64,000 bases of DNA, taken from assembly GCF_027497195.1 (NCBI RefSeq), contig NZ_CP114905.1, positions 7,327,001 through 7,391,000 on the forward strand, given 5' to 3'. Each line of letters starts with the position of its first letter. The first letter of the stretch is position 1. The translations under genes were made by a program, and so were the position numbers. Under the pieces are notes generated by a model. It saw nothing but the letters and a program-made list of their open reading frames with translations. It did not search any database and was not told where the DNA came from. Below are positions 38,888-48,615 of the stretch, in pieces. Origin of the DNA: Streptomyces sp. WMMC500. GTDB taxonomy: Bacteria > Actinomycetota > Actinomycetes > Streptomycetales > Streptomycetaceae.

Positions 38888-39657
38888 TGAAAAACGTGGA
38901 CCCGGGTGGGAGCACGGCGAAGGACCAGGCGGCCGGGCCGGCCGCCGGTGCTGCCGTGCCCGCGGACGGGACGCGCAACCGCGTCGCCCGCTCCATCCTC
39001 GACCACGGCCCCTCGACCGCCGCCGACCTGGCCCACCGGCTCGAACTCACCCCCGCCGCCGTCCGGCGGCACCTCGACGCGCTCGTCGCCGAGGGCATCG
39101 TCGAACCCCGCGACCAGCGGGTCTACGGGACCCGCGGGCGCGGCCGGCCGGCCAAGGTCTTCGCCCTGACGGACTGCGGCCGGGACGCCTTCGACCAGGC
39201 GTACGACCAGCTCGCCGCGGACGCCCTGCGCTGGATCGCCCAGAGCGCGGGCGGCGGCGTGCGGGGCGAGGCGGCCGTCGCCGCCTTCGCCCGCGACCGG
39301 GTCGCCGAGCAGGCCGAGCGGTACGCCGCGGAGCTGGCCGGCGTCCCGCCCGAGAGCCGGGTCGAGGCCCTCGCCCGGCTGCTCTCCGAGGACGGGTACG
39401 CTGCCACGGCGCGCAGCGCGCCCGGAGCCCCCGGCGAGCAGCTCTGTCAGCACCACTGCCCGGTGGCGCACACCGCCGAGCAATACCCGCAGCTCTGCGA
39501 GGCGGAGACCGAGGTCTTCTCCCGCCTGCTCGGCACCCATGTGCAGCGTCTGGCCACCATCGCCCACGGCGACGGGGTGTGTACGACGTTCGTTCCCGAA
39601 ATCCGCGAGCACCACGCTCGCAGCAAGCCACCCACGTCCGGGAGGAACCCCGCATGA
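38887..39657 (+). CDS. sufR: Fe-S cluster-sensing repressor SufR
   Basis: A 256-residue ArsR/DeoR-like winged-helix regulator. The helix-turn-helix is [34 protein letters not shown], followed by the wing [12 protein letters not shown]. The C-terminal part supplies Cys residues for a [4Fe-4S] cluster ([22 protein letters not shown]). Holo-SufR represses the suf operon; cluster loss under iron or redox stress relieves it. GTG 38887 (KNVDPGG) is the likely start and overlaps its own operator. The stop overlaps sufB in ATGA. Confidence 0.94.
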   Translation: MKNVDPGGSTAKDQAAGPAAGAAVPADGTRNRVARSILDHGPSTAADLAHRLELTPAAVRRHLDALVAEGIVEPRDQRVYGTRGRGRPAKVFALTDCGRDAFDQAYDQLAADALRWIAQSAGGGVRGEAAVAAFARDRVAEQAERYAAELAGVPPESRVEALARLLSEDGYAATARSAPGAPGEQLCQHHCPVAHTAEQYPQLCEAETEVFSRLLGTHVQRLATIAHGDGVCTTFVPEIREHHARSKPPTSGRNPA

Positions 39658-41084
39658 CTGCGCCCATCGAGACCGCCACCTCGGAGCATCCCGAGCTCGA
39701 AGGCCTGGGACGCTACGAGTACGGCTGGGCCGACTCCGACGCGGCCGGCGCCGCCGCGAAGCGCGGCCTGTCCGAGGACGTCGTCCGGGACATCTCCGGC
39801 AAGAAGTCCGAGCCCGACTGGATGCTGAAGACCCGGCTGAAGGGCCTGCGGCTGTTCGGCAAGAAGCCCATGCCCACCTGGGGCTCCGACCTCTCCGGCA
39901 TCGACTTCGACAACATCAAGTACTTCGTGCGGTCCACCGAGAAGCAGGCCCAGTCCTGGGAGGACCTGCCGGAGGACATCAAGAACACCTACGACAAGCT
40001 CGGCATCCCCGAGGCGGAGAAGCAGCGCCTGGTCGCCGGCGTCGCCGCGCAGTACGAGTCGGAGGTCGTCTACCACCAGATCCGCGAGGACCTGGAGGAG
40101 CAGGGAGTCATCTTCCTGGACACCGACACCGCGCTGAAGGAGCACCCGGAGCTGTTCAAGGAGTACTACGGCACGGTCATCCCGCCCGGTGACAACAAGT
40201 TCGCCTCCCTGAACACCGCGGTGTGGTCCGGCGGCTCGTTCATCTACGTGCCGAAGGGCGTGCACGTCGAGATCCCGCTCCAGGCGTACTTCCGGATCAA
40301 CACCGAGAACATGGGCCAGTTCGAGCGGACGCTGATCATCGTCGACGAGGGCGCGTACGTGCACTACGTCGAGGGCTGCACCGCGCCGATCTACCAGTCG
40401 GACTCGCTGCACTCCGCGGTCGTCGAGATCATCGTGAAGAAGAACGCCCGCTGCCGGTACACCACGATCCAGAACTGGTCGAACAACGTGTACAACCTGG
40501 TCACCAAGCGCGCGGTGGCCTACGAGGGCGCGACCATGGAGTGGGTCGACGGCAACATCGGCTCCAAGGTCACCATGAAGTACCCGGCGATCTACCTGAT
40601 GGGCGAGCACGCCAAGGGCGAGACGCTGTCCGTCGCCTTCGCCGGCGAGGGCCAGCACCAGGACGCCGGCGCCAAGATGGTGCACATGGCGCCCAACACC
40701 TCGTCCAACATCGTCTCCAAGTCGGTGGCGCGCGGCGGCGGGCGGACCTCGTACCGCGGCCTGATCGAGATCGGCGAGGGCGCGGAGAACTCGAAGTCCA
40801 ACGTGCTCTGCGACGCCCTGCTGGTCGACACGATCTCCCGCTCGGACACCTACCCGTACGTCGACGTCCGCGAGGACGACGTGACGATGGGCCACGAGGC
40901 CACCGTCTCCAAGGTCAGCGACGACCAGCTCTTCTACCTGATGCAGCGCGGCCTGTCCGAGGACGAGGCGATGGCGATGATCGTCCGCGGATTCGTCGAG
41001 CCGATCGCCAAGGAGCTGCCGATGGAGTACGCGCTGGAGCTCAACCGGCTGATCGAGCTGCAGATGGAAGGCGCGGTCGGCTAA
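39654..41084 (+). CDS. sufB: Fe-S cluster assembly protein SufB
   Basis: Scaffold subunit of the SufBCD complex, 476 residues. Family stretches are [61 protein letters not shown] and [22 protein letters not shown]. The conserved Cys in [13 protein letters not shown], believed to receive sulfur or cluster, is present. No intein is inserted, unlike the M. tuberculosis homologue. GGAGGA lies before the ATG, which overlaps the sufR stop. Confidence 0.97.
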   Translation: MTAPIETATSEHPELEGLGRYEYGWADSDAAGAAAKRGLSEDVVRDISGKKSEPDWMLKTRLKGLRLFGKKPMPTWGSDLSGIDFDNIKYFVRSTEKQAQSWEDLPEDIKNTYDKLGIPEAEKQRLVAGVAAQYESEVVYHQIREDLEEQGVIFLDTDTALKEHPELFKEYYGTVIPPGDNKFASLNTAVWSGGSFIYVPKGVHVEIPLQAYFRINTENMGQFERTLIIVDEGAYVHYVEGCTAPIYQSDSLHSAVVEIIVKKNARCRYTTIQNWSNNVYNLVTKRAVAYEGATMEWVDGNIGSKVTMKYPAIYLMGEHAKGETLSVAFAGEGQHQDAGAKMVHMAPNTSSNIVSKSVARGGGRTSYRGLIEIGEGAENSKSNVLCDALLVDTISRSDTYPYVDVREDDVTMGHEATVSKVSDDQLFYLMQRGLSEDEAMAMIVRGFVEPIAKELPMEYALELNRLIELQMEGAVG

Positions 41085-41158
41085 CCGCCCGCACCGCGCC
41101 GGAAGAGGCCGGACCAGCCTTCGAGACGATTCCCGAGAAAGCGAGTACGAGAACAGTC

Positions 41159-42340
41159 ATGGCCGACGCCCAGAAGATCCCGGCCGGCTCCACCGCCGCC
41201 GGAAGCATCGCGGTGGCCGCCGAGTCCACCGTCGCCACCAGGATGAGCGCCCCGCCGTCCTTCGACGTGGCGGACTTCCCGGTCCCGCACGGCCGGGAGG
41301 AGGAGTGGCGCTTCACCCCGCTGGAGCGGACCCGCGGCCTGCACGACGGCAGCGCCGCCGCCACCGGCGAGCCCAAGGTGGCCATCACCGCGCCCGACGG
41401 CGTCAGCGTCGAGACCGTCGGGCGGGACGACGCGCGGCTGGGCCGGGCCGGCACTCCGGTGGACCGGATCGCCGCCCAGGCGTACTCCTCGTTCGAGAAG
41501 GCCACGGTCGTGACCGTCCCGAAGGACACGCAGCTCGCCGAGCCCATCCGGGTCTCGGTGCACGGCGAGGGCAGTGTGTCCTACGGGCACCAGCTCATCG
41601 AGCTGGGCGCCTTCGCCGAGGCCGTCGTCGTCATCGACCACACCGGCGACGCGGTGCTCGCGGAGAACACCGAGTACGTGCTGGGCGACGGCGCCAGGCT
41701 CACCGTCGTCTCCGTGCAGGACTGGGACGACGCGGCCGTGCACGTCGCGCAGCAGTCGGCGCTCATCGGCCGGGACGCCAGCTTCAAGTCCGTGGTCGTC
41801 ACCTTCGGCGGCGACCTGGTCCGGCTGCACCCGCGGGCGCACTACGGGGGCCCGGGCGCCGAGGCCGAGCTGTACGGGCTGTACTTCACCGACGCCGGCC
41901 AGCACCAGGAGCACCGCCTGTTCGTCGACCACGACGCCCCGCACTGTCGCAGCAACGTGGCGTACAAGGGCGCGCTCCAGGGTGCCGACGCGCACGCCGT
42001 GTGGATCGGCGACGTCCTGATCCGCAAGGCGGCCGAGGGCACCGACACCTACGAGCTGAACCGCAACCTGGTGCTCACCGACGGCGCCCGCGTCGACTCG
42101 GTGCCCAACCTGGAGATCGAGACCGGCGAGATCGTCGGCGCGGGCCACGCGTCGGCCACCGGCCGCTTCGAGGACGAGCAGCTCTTCTACCTCATGGCCC
42201 GCGGCATCCCGGCCGACGAGGCCCGCAGGCTGGTCGTGCGCGGCTTCTTCGCCGAGCTGGTGCAGCAGATCGGCATCGAGGACGTCGAACGGCGCCTGAT
42301 CGAGAAGATCGAGGCTGAGCTGGAGGCGTCCGTGGCATGA
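41159..42340 (+). CDS. sufD: Fe-S cluster assembly protein SufD
   Basis: Partner of SufB in the SufBCD scaffold, 393 residues. It carries PHGREEEWRFTPLERTRGL at the N-terminus and the family core FVDHDAPHCRSNVAYKGAL and VDSVPNLEIETGEIVGAGHASATGRF, with the conserved His in GHASA. The ATG at 41159 has only a weak GAGAAC ribosome site, 74 bases after sufB. It overlaps the Rieske ferredoxin gene by four bases. Confidence 0.96.
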   Translation: MADAQKIPAGSTAAGSIAVAAESTVATRMSAPPSFDVADFPVPHGREEEWRFTPLERTRGLHDGSAAATGEPKVAITAPDGVSVETVGRDDARLGRAGTPVDRIAAQAYSSFEKATVVTVPKDTQLAEPIRVSVHGEGSVSYGHQLIELGAFAEAVVVIDHTGDAVLAENTEYVLGDGARLTVVSVQDWDDAAVHVAQQSALIGRDASFKSVVVTFGGDLVRLHPRAHYGGPGAEAELYGLYFTDAGQHQEHRLFVDHDAPHCRSNVAYKGALQGADAHAVWIGDVLIRKAAEGTDTYELNRNLVLTDGARVDSVPNLEIETGEIVGAGHASATGRFEDEQLFYLMARGIPADEARRLVVRGFFAELVQQIGIEDVERRLIEKIEAELEASVA

Positions 42341-42672
42341 CCGACACGAACAACGCGACGTACGTCCGCGCCTGTGCGCTGAGCGAGCTTGAGGAGGACA
42401 TCCCCAAGCGGGTGGAGCTCGGCGGCACGCCGGTATCGGTCGTGCTCACGGAGGACGAGGTGTTCGCGATCTACGACATCTGCTCGCACGCGAACGTCTC
42501 GCTCTCCGAAGGCGAGGTGGATGACTGCCAGATCGAGTGCTGGCTGCACGGCTCCACCTTCGACCTGCGTACCGGCAAGCCCTCCGGGATGCCCGCCACG
42601 CGCCCCGTCCCCGTGTACCCCGTCAAGATCGAAGGGGACGACGTGTTCGTCTCCGTCACCCAGGAGTCCTGA
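42337..42672 (+). CDS. Rieske-type [2Fe-2S] ferredoxin in the suf operon
   Basis: A 111-residue Rieske ferredoxin resembling those of bacterial non-heme oxygenases (BphF type). The cluster ligands are C49-x-H51 and C68-x2-H71 (ICSHANV, CWLHGSTFDL). Its place between sufD and sufC, coupled by ATGA to sufD, suggests it supplies electrons to, or is a client of, the SUF machine. No oxygenase gene is near. It is not part of the M. tuberculosis suf set as I recall it. Confidence 0.92.
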   Translation: MTDTNNATYVRACALSELEEDIPKRVELGGTPVSVVLTEDEVFAIYDICSHANVSLSEGEVDDCQIECWLHGSTFDLRTGKPSGMPATRPVPVYPVKIEGDDVFVSVTQES

Positions 42673-42679
42673 AGGCACC

Positions 42680-43444
42680 ATGGCAACGCTTGAAATCCGC
42701 GACCTGCACGTCTCCGTCGAGGCCGACAACGCCACGAAGGAGATCCTCAAGGGCGTCGACCTGACCGTGAAGCAGGGCGAGACCCACGCCATCATGGGCC
42801 CCAACGGCTCCGGCAAGTCCACCCTGGCGTACTCCGTCGCCGGCCACCCCAAGTACCAGATCACCTCCGGGACCGTCACCATCGACGGCGAGGACCTGCT
42901 GGAGATGAGCGTCGACGAGCGCGCCCGCGCCGGCCTCTTCCTCGCTATGCAGTACCCGGTCGAGGTCCCCGGGGTCACCGTCTCCAACTTCCTGCGCACC
43001 TCCGCCACCGCCATCCGCGGCGAGGCCCCCAAGCTCCGCACCTGGGTCAGGGAGGTCAAGGAGGCGATGGAGCGGCTGAACATCGACCCCGCCTTCGCCG
43101 AGCGCAACGTCAACGAGGGCTTCTCCGGCGGCGAGAAGAAGCGCCACGAGATCCTCCAGCTCGAACTCCTCCGGCCGAAGATCGCGATCCTCGACGAGAC
43201 CGACTCGGGTCTGGACGTCGACGCGCTGCGCATCGTCTCCGAGGGCGTCAACCGGATCCGCGAGAGCGGCGAGGTCGGCACCCTGCTGATCACCCACTAC
43301 ACCCGCATCCTGCGCTACATCAAGCCCGACCACGTGCACGTCTTCGCGGGCGGCCGGATCGCCGAGTCCGGCGGCCCGGAGCTCGCGGACAAGCTGGAGG
43401 AGGAGGGCTACGCAGCCTACGTGAAGGGCGGCGCATCAGAGTGA
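42680..43444 (+). CDS. sufC: Fe-S cluster assembly ATPase SufC
   Basis: ABC-type ATPase that drives conformational change of SufBD. The protein has 254 residues. Walker A is GPNGSGKST, signature region FSGGEKKRHEILQLELL, Walker B IAILDETDSGLDVDAL and switch His in LLITHYTRIL. The start at 42680 is seven bases after the ferredoxin stop; the stop overlaps sufS in GTGA. Confidence 0.97.
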   Translation: MATLEIRDLHVSVEADNATKEILKGVDLTVKQGETHAIMGPNGSGKSTLAYSVAGHPKYQITSGTVTIDGEDLLEMSVDERARAGLFLAMQYPVEVPGVTVSNFLRTSATAIRGEAPKLRTWVREVKEAMERLNIDPAFAERNVNEGFSGGEKKRHEILQLELLRPKIAILDETDSGLDVDALRIVSEGVNRIRESGEVGTLLITHYTRILRYIKPDHVHVFAGGRIAESGGPELADKLEEEGYAAYVKGGASE

Positions 43445-44697
43445 CCGAACTGCCGGGCCTCCTCGACACCGAGGCGATCCGCAAGGACTTCCCGATCCTG
43501 GACCGCACCGTCCACGACGCGAAGAAGGTCGTGTACCTGGACAACGCGGCGACCTCGCAGAAGCCGCGCCAGGTGCTCGACGCGCTCAACGCGTACTACG
43601 AGCGGCACAACTCCAACGTGCACCGCGGTGTCCACGTCCTCGCCGAGGAGGCCACGGCCCTCTACGAGGGCGCCCGCGACAAGGTCGCCGCCTTCGTCAA
43701 CGCGCCCAGCCGGGACGAGGTCGTCTTCACCAAGAACGCCTCCGAGTCGCTGAACCTCGTGGCCAACATGCTCGGCTTCGCCGACGAGCCGTACCGCGTG
43801 GACCGCGACACGGAGATCGTCATCACGGAGATGGAGCACCACTCCAACATCGTCCCGTGGCAACTGCTCGCGCAGCGCACCGGCGCGAAGCTGAAGTGGT
43901 TCGGCCTCACCGACGACGGGCGCCTGGACCTGAGCGACCTGGACGAGGTCATCACGGAGAGGACGAAGGTCGTCTCCTTCGTGCTGGTCTCCAACATCCT
44001 CGGCACGCACAACCCCGTCGAGGCCATCGTCCGCCGCGCCCAGGAGGTCGGCGCGCTCGTCGTCGTCGACGCCTCCCAGGCCGCCCCGCACATGCCGCTG
44101 GACGTGCAGGCGCTGCAGGCCGACTTCGTCGCCTTCACCGGGCACAAGATGGCCGGCCCCACCGGCATCGGGGTGCTCTGGGGCCGCAAGGGACTGCTGG
44201 ACGACCTGCCCCCGTTCCTCGGCGGCGGCGAGATGATCGAGACCGTCTCGATGCACTCCTCGACGTACGCCCCGGCGCCGCACAAGTTCGAGGCCGGCAC
44301 CCCGCCGATCGCCCAGGCCGTCGGCCTCGGCGCCGCGGTGGACTACCTCAGCGGCGTCGGCATGGAGCAGATCGAGGCGCACGAGCGCGCCATCACCGCG
44401 TACGCGCTCGGGCGGCTCCAGGAGGTCCCGGACCTGAGGATCATCGGCCCCACGACGGCCGAGGAGCGCGGCGCCGCGATCTCCTTCACGCTCGGCGACA
44501 TCCACCCGCACGACGTCGGCCAGGTGCTCGACGAGCAGGGCATCGCGGTCCGGGTCGGCCACCACTGTGCGCGGCCGGTCTGCCTGCGGTACGGAATTCC
44601 TGCGACCACGCGGGCGTCGTTCTATCTGTACTCCACCCCGGGCGAGGTCGACGCGCTGGTCGACGGCCTGGAGTACGTCCGGAACTTCTTCGGCTGA
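43441..44697 (+). CDS. sufS: Cysteine desulfurase SufS
   Basis: PLP enzyme that takes sulfur from cysteine for cluster assembly. The protein has 418 residues, class II (SufS/CsdB). Present are YLDNAATSQKPRQVLDAL, TEMEHHSNIVPWQ, VVDASQAAPHMPLDVQ, PLP Lys K236 in FTGHKMAGPTGIGVLWG and catalytic C376 in VGHHCARPVC. The GTG overlaps the sufC stop. Its sulfur acceptor SufU follows 16 bases downstream. Confidence 0.97.
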   Translation: MTELPGLLDTEAIRKDFPILDRTVHDAKKVVYLDNAATSQKPRQVLDALNAYYERHNSNVHRGVHVLAEEATALYEGARDKVAAFVNAPSRDEVVFTKNASESLNLVANMLGFADEPYRVDRDTEIVITEMEHHSNIVPWQLLAQRTGAKLKWFGLTDDGRLDLSDLDEVITERTKVVSFVLVSNILGTHNPVEAIVRRAQEVGALVVVDASQAAPHMPLDVQALQADFVAFTGHKMAGPTGIGVLWGRKGLLDDLPPFLGGGEMIETVSMHSSTYAPAPHKFEAGTPPIAQAVGLGAAVDYLSGVGMEQIEAHERAITAYALGRLQEVPDLRIIGPTTAEERGAAISFTLGDIHPHDVGQVLDEQGIAVRVGHHCARPVCLRYGIPATTRASFYLYSTPGEVDALVDGLEYVRNFFG

Positions 44698-44713
44698 AGG
44701 GCGTGGGAACAGC

Positions 44714-45175
44714 GTGAAGCTCGATTCGATGTACCAGGACGTCATCCTGGACCACTACAAGCACCCGCACGGGCGGGGCTTGCGGGCCGGCGACGCCGAG
44801 GTGCACCACGTCAACCCGACCTGCGGTGACGAGATCACGCTGCGCGTGAAGCTCGACGGGCACACCATCGAGGACGTCTCGTACGAGGGCCAGGGCTGCT
44901 CCATCAGCCAGGCCAGCGCCTCCGTGCTCAACGAGCTGCTGGTCGGCAAGGAGCTGGCCGAGGCGCAGCGGATCCAGGAGAGGTTCCTGGAGCTGATGCA
45001 GTCGCGTGGGAGGATCGAGCGGGACGAAGACCTGGCTGCCATGGAGGAGGTGCTGGAGGACGCGGTCGCGTTCGCCGGCGTCTCGAAGTACCCGGCGCGC
45101 GTGAAGTGCGCCCTGCTGTCCTGGATGGCGTGGAAAGACGCCACGGCCCAGGCGCTGAAGGAGGCCGCAGCATGA
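44714..45175 (+). CDS. sufU: SufU-type sulfur-relay protein
   Basis: A 153-residue zinc protein that accepts persulfide from SufS in Gram-positive SUF systems. Ligands C37, D39, C62 and C132 are visible in NPTCGDEI, QGCSISQAS and VKCALLSW. The 18-20-residue insertion that distinguishes SufU from IscU lies between the second and third Cys (MQSRGRIERDEDLAAMEEV region). GTG 44714 follows GGGAAC. ATGA overlap with the next gene. Confidence 0.95.
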   Translation: MKLDSMYQDVILDHYKHPHGRGLRAGDAEVHHVNPTCGDEITLRVKLDGHTIEDVSYEGQGCSISQASASVLNELLVGKELAEAQRIQERFLELMQSRGRIERDEDLAAMEEVLEDAVAFAGVSKYPARVKCALLSWMAWKDATAQALKEAAA

Positions 45176-45507
45176 CGGACACCGACGTGACGACGAAGCC
45201 GGCGGAGGAGGACGAGATCCGCGAGGCGCTGTACGACGTCGTCGACCCCGAGCTGGGCATCGACGTCGTCAACCTCGGCCTGATCTACGGCATCCACGTG
45301 GACGAGGGCAACATCGCCACCCTGGACATGACGCTGACCTCGGCGGCCTGTCCGCTGACCGACGTGATCGAGGACCAGGCGAAGGCCGCCACGGAGGGCA
45401 TCGTCAACGACCTGAAGATCAACTGGGTCTGGATGCCCCCGTGGGGTCCCGACAAGATCACCGACGAGGGCCGCGAGCAACTGCGCGCGCTGGGCTTCAA
45501 CGTCTGA
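45172..45507 (+). CDS. MIP18/DUF59 family metal-sulfur cluster biosynthetic factor (SufT-like)
   Basis: A 111-residue DUF59 protein. The signature VVDPELGIDVVNLGLIYGI and the conserved Cys in LTSAACPLTDVIEDQ are present. Relatives help mature Fe-S proteins. It is the last gene of the operon, overlapping sufU by four bases and followed by a terminator, as in mycobacteria (Rv1466-like). Confidence 0.93.
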   Translation: MTDTDVTTKPAEEDEIREALYDVVDPELGIDVVNLGLIYGIHVDEGNIATLDMTLTSAACPLTDVIEDQAKAATEGIVNDLKINWVWMPPWGPDKITDEGREQLRALGFNV

Positions 45508-45518
45508 GAAACCGCTGG

Positions 45519-45554
45519 AAGCCCGTCCCGGTCGACTCCGGGGCGGGCTTTTCG
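45519..45554 (+). terminator. Intrinsic terminator of the suf operon
   Basis: A 13-bp stem (AAGCCCGTCCCGG with CCGGGGCGGGCTT, one G-U pair) with a six-base loop, followed by TTTT and starting 11 bases after the DUF59 stop. One of the few classical T-tailed terminators here. Confidence 0.9.
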
Positions 45555-45636
45555 CGTCCCCGTGAACTCGTCGGCGGCTGTCGGGCAACAACTGGTGACA
45601 TGCTCCGCCACCACCGCTTCGAACGGGGACCGCCCA

Positions 45637-46284
45637 GTGACCGACCCGCCGCACGACATCCCGGAGAGATTCGTGGAGGCCCCGCGCGACGTGTCGCCGC
45701 TCGTCGACGGAGACGCCGCCGTGATCGAGGAGTCGCTGGACCGGCCCGAGGCGTTCGCGGAACTGTACGACCGGCACGCCCCCGCCATCCACCGCTACGC
45801 GGCCCGCCGGCTCGGCAGCGGAGCGGCGGACGACATCACCTCCGACACCTTCCTGGCCGCCTTCCGCGCCCGGGCCCGCTTCGACCCTGCCCGCACCAGC
45901 GCCCGGCCCTGGCTCTACGGCATCGCCGCCAACCTCATCGGCCGGCACCGCCGTTCCGAGGTGCGGGGCCTGCGCGCCCTGGCCCGTACCGGCGTCGACC
46001 CCGTGGCCCACTCCTGGGTCGACGAGGCCGACGACCGGCTCGCCGCGCAGGCCGCGCACGCGCCCCTCGCGGGCGCGCTCGCCGCGCTGCCGGCCGGCGA
46101 CCGGCACGTGCTGCTCCTGGTGGCCTGGGCCGACCTCAGCTACGCGGAGGTCGCCGAGGCGCTGGACATCCCCATCGGCACCGTGCGCTCCCGGTTGAGC
46201 CGGGCCCGGCGCAAGGTCCGCGCGGCCGTCGGGCCCGATCCCCACTCCACCCACGACGCACCGGAGGCGGCAACCCATGGATGA
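45637..46284 (+). CDS. ECF-type RNA polymerase sigma factor
   Basis: A 215-residue sigma-70 family protein. Region 2 is ELYDRHAPAIHRYAARRLGSGAADDITSDTFLAAF; region 4 is LPAGDRHVLLLVAWADLSYAEVAEALDIPIGTVRSRLSRARRKV. The spacing is that of ECF factors. GTG 45637 with GGGGAC upstream is preferred; an upstream ATG at 45562 adds 25 unlikely residues. It overlaps the next gene, encoding a membrane protein, by eight bases, the usual sigma/partner layout. Confidence 0.9.
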   Translation: MTDPPHDIPERFVEAPRDVSPLVDGDAAVIEESLDRPEAFAELYDRHAPAIHRYAARRLGSGAADDITSDTFLAAFRARARFDPARTSARPWLYGIAANLIGRHRRSEVRGLRALARTGVDPVAHSWVDEADDRLAAQAAHAPLAGALAALPAGDRHVLLLVAWADLSYAEVAEALDIPIGTVRSRLSRARRKVRAAVGPDPHSTHDAPEAATHG

Positions 46285-47275
46285 GATGTCGAAGTTGCGC
46301 GAGTGGCGCGACGACGCGCCGACCCCCGACCGCGCCCGGCTCGCCCCCGGCCGCCGCCGGCTGCTCGACGCGGCCGGCCGCAGGCGGCGGCGGCTGCCGC
46401 TGCTGGGTGACTGGCGCGTGGTGTCGGGTGCGGTGGCCGCGGGCGTCACGGCGGTGGCGCTGCTGTCGGTGAACCTGGGCGGCGACCCCGGCGGCGACGA
46501 GGGTGTGGCGGCGGCGGAGGGCGGCAGCGTGGTGGCGACGGGGACGCCGGTGCAGCAGGACGCGCCGGAGCTGCTGCGGCTGGCCGCCGCGGAGGTCGTC
46601 GACGACCCGGTGCCGCGGCCGGAGGTGGGGGACTGGGTGTACACGCGGGAGATCGAGATGGAGATCGGCAACCCGGCCGACGAGTCCCCGTCCCCCAGTG
46701 AGCAGTGGTTCAAGTACGCCGACCCCGAGTTCGAGGACTGGAACGAGGGCGACGACCACTCGCCGCGGGAGCGCTTCGAGTACCTCGCCGCGCTGCCCGA
46801 AGACCCCGACGGGGTGCTGCAGAAGGCCCGCTGGTTCTACCCGGAGAGCGGCGGCCGGCCCGACAGCGAGGACCCCGGCGCCGGGCGCAGTGACGAGGAG
46901 CTGGCCGACTGGAACTTCGGGGCGCTGCGCGTCCTGCTCGGCTCTTCGCCGATGCACCCCGTCGGGCAGTCCCGCGCCTACGAGGCGATGGCCACGGTCC
47001 CGGGGCTGCGCGTGGCGGACACCACCGTGGAGGACGCGGCCGGCCGGCAGGCTCTGGCGTTCTTCCTCGACTCCGACGGGAAGGGCGGCGAGGACGAGTT
47101 CCGGGACGAGCTGCTGATCGACCCCGAGACCTACGCCTACCTGGGCACCCGGTACGTCGCCACCGAGAACACGGAAGAGGCGGACTCCTGGCCCCGGGCG
47201 AAGAAGGGCGAGGTCGTGATCAGCACGGCGGTCGTCAGCGCCGGGCTGGTGGATCGCGAGGGCGTACGGCCCTGA
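46277..47275 (+). CDS. CU044_5270-type membrane-anchored protein, candidate anti-sigma partner
   Basis: A 332-residue protein. A basic N-terminal cytoplasmic part of about 45 residues precedes one membrane helix (VVSGAVAAGVTAVALLSVNLG). A large, acidic, extracytoplasmic domain follows. The layout and overlap with a sigma gene are those of CU044_5270 family proteins, which accompany ECF sigma factors in actinomycetes. I see no zinc-binding anti-sigma HxxxCxxC motif, so an anti-sigma role is inference from context. Confidence 0.8.
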   Translation: MDEMSKLREWRDDAPTPDRARLAPGRRRLLDAAGRRRRRLPLLGDWRVVSGAVAAGVTAVALLSVNLGGDPGGDEGVAAAEGGSVVATGTPVQQDAPELLRLAAAEVVDDPVPRPEVGDWVYTREIEMEIGNPADESPSPSEQWFKYADPEFEDWNEGDDHSPRERFEYLAALPEDPDGVLQKARWFYPESGGRPDSEDPGAGRSDEELADWNFGALRVLLGSSPMHPVGQSRAYEAMATVPGLRVADTTVEDAAGRQALAFFLDSDGKGGEDEFRDELLIDPETYAYLGTRYVATENTEEADSWPRAKKGEVVISTAVVSAGLVDREGVRP

Positions 47276-47447
47276 GCAACCGCGGGCGTACGGGACGGGA
47301 GGGCCGTACGGGCACGGGGGCGGAGCGGCCCGGGTGCGCCGGGCCGTGCCACCGCGGGCCGTCCCGTCGCCTGCCCGGCAACGGCCGGCGGGTGTCGTCA
47401 TGCGGACCGGTTCGCCTCCCGCGCCGGGCGGCGGTTAGCGTTCGGGT

Positions 47448-48443
47448 ATGACCGACGCAGCGACCCCCGCCACCCTCCGCACCGGCGCCGCGGCCACCGG
47501 CCTGGCCACCCTCACCCCCGACGGCACCGTCCTGGACACCTGGTTCCCCGCCCCCGCGCTCGCCGACGACCCAGGGCCCGCCGGCACCGAGCGGCTGACC
47601 GCCGAGCGTGCGGCCGAGCTGCTCGGGGAGCCCGCGCGGGCGGCGCTCGGGCCCGACCCGCGGCGCGGGGTGGAGGTGGTCGCGGTGCGCACGGTGATCT
47701 CCTCGCTGCAGGAGAAGCCGGCCGACGCCCACGACGTGTACCTGCGGCTGCACCTCCTCAGCCACCGGCTGGTCCGCCCGCACGGGCAGAACCTCGACGG
47801 CGTCTTCGGCCTGCTGGCGAACGTCGCCTGGACCTCCCACGGCCCCGTGCCCGCCGACCGGATCGAGGAGGTGCGGCTCGCGGTCCGCGCCGCGGGGCAG
47901 CACCTCCAGGTCACCCACCTCGACAAGTTCCCGCGCATGGTCGACTACGTGCTGCCCTCCGGCGTCCGCGTCGGCGACGCCGACCGCGTCCGCCTCGGCG
48001 CGCACCTCGCGTCCGGCACCACCGTCATGCACGAGGGGTTCGTCAACTTCAACGCCGGCACCCTCGGCACGTCCATGGTCGAGGGCCGGATCTCCGCGGG
48101 CGTCGTCGTCGGCGACGGCTCGGACGTCGGCGGCGGCGCGTCGATCATGGGCACGCTCTCCGGCGGCGGCAAGGACGTCATCTCCCTCGGCGAGCGCTGC
48201 CTGCTGGGCGCCCAGGCCGGTGTCGGCATCTCCCTCGGCAACGACTGCATCGTCGAGGCCGGCCTGTACGTCACCGCAGGCACGAAGGTCGCGCTGCCGG
48301 ACGGCGCCGTGGTCAAGGCCCGCGAGCTGTCCGGCGCGAGCAACCTGCTGTTCCTGCGCAACTCCACCACCGGCGCGGTCGAGGCCCGCCAGCGCTCCGG
48401 CTCGTGGGGCGGGCTGAACGCCGCGCTGCACGCCAACGACTGA
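47448..48443 (+). CDS. dapD: 2,3,4,5-tetrahydropyridine-2,6-dicarboxylate N-succinyltransferase
   Basis: Succinyl-CoA-dependent step of the diaminopimelate/lysine path, feeding peptidoglycan. The protein has 331 residues of the actinobacterial DapD class, with an N-terminal domain followed by a left-handed beta-helix (hexapeptide repeats [20 protein letters not shown] and [19 protein letters not shown]). The C-terminus reads [25 protein letters not shown] at 47436-47441 ends six bases before the ATG, a leaderless pattern. A T-tailed terminator follows. Confidence 0.95.
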   Translation: MTDAATPATLRTGAAATGLATLTPDGTVLDTWFPAPALADDPGPAGTERLTAERAAELLGEPARAALGPDPRRGVEVVAVRTVISSLQEKPADAHDVYLRLHLLSHRLVRPHGQNLDGVFGLLANVAWTSHGPVPADRIEEVRLAVRAAGQHLQVTHLDKFPRMVDYVLPSGVRVGDADRVRLGAHLASGTTVMHEGFVNFNAGTLGTSMVEGRISAGVVVGDGSDVGGGASIMGTLSGGGKDVISLGERCLLGAQAGVGISLGNDCIVEAGLYVTAGTKVALPDGAVVKARELSGASNLLFLRNSTTGAVEARQRSGSWGGLNAALHAND

Positions 48444-48494
48444 CGCGGGGCGGCCGGTTCGTACCCCGGAAGCCGCCTCCCCGACCTCGCGTAC

Positions 48495-48534
48495 GCCCGC
48501 CGCGCACGGCACGCCGCCGTGCGCGGCGGGCTTT
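48495..48534 (+). terminator. Intrinsic terminator after dapD
   Basis: Perfect 16-bp stem (arms 48495-48510 and 48516-48531) around the loop ACGCC, followed by TTT. Lies 52 bases after the dapD stop. Confidence 0.9.
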
Positions 48535-48615
48535 CCGCAACTCGACGCATAGCGGCGGGGCGCCGGAGGCGTCTACAGGGGCAAGGGTGACCCGGACAAG
48601 GAGGGGCGGGGAGAG

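Noticed and set aside
38805..39653. Upstream extension of the sufB frame over sufR
   Set aside because: The extension is an Arg/Pro-rich shadow of sufR; ATG 39654 with GGAGGA and the ATGA overlap gives the normal SufB length.
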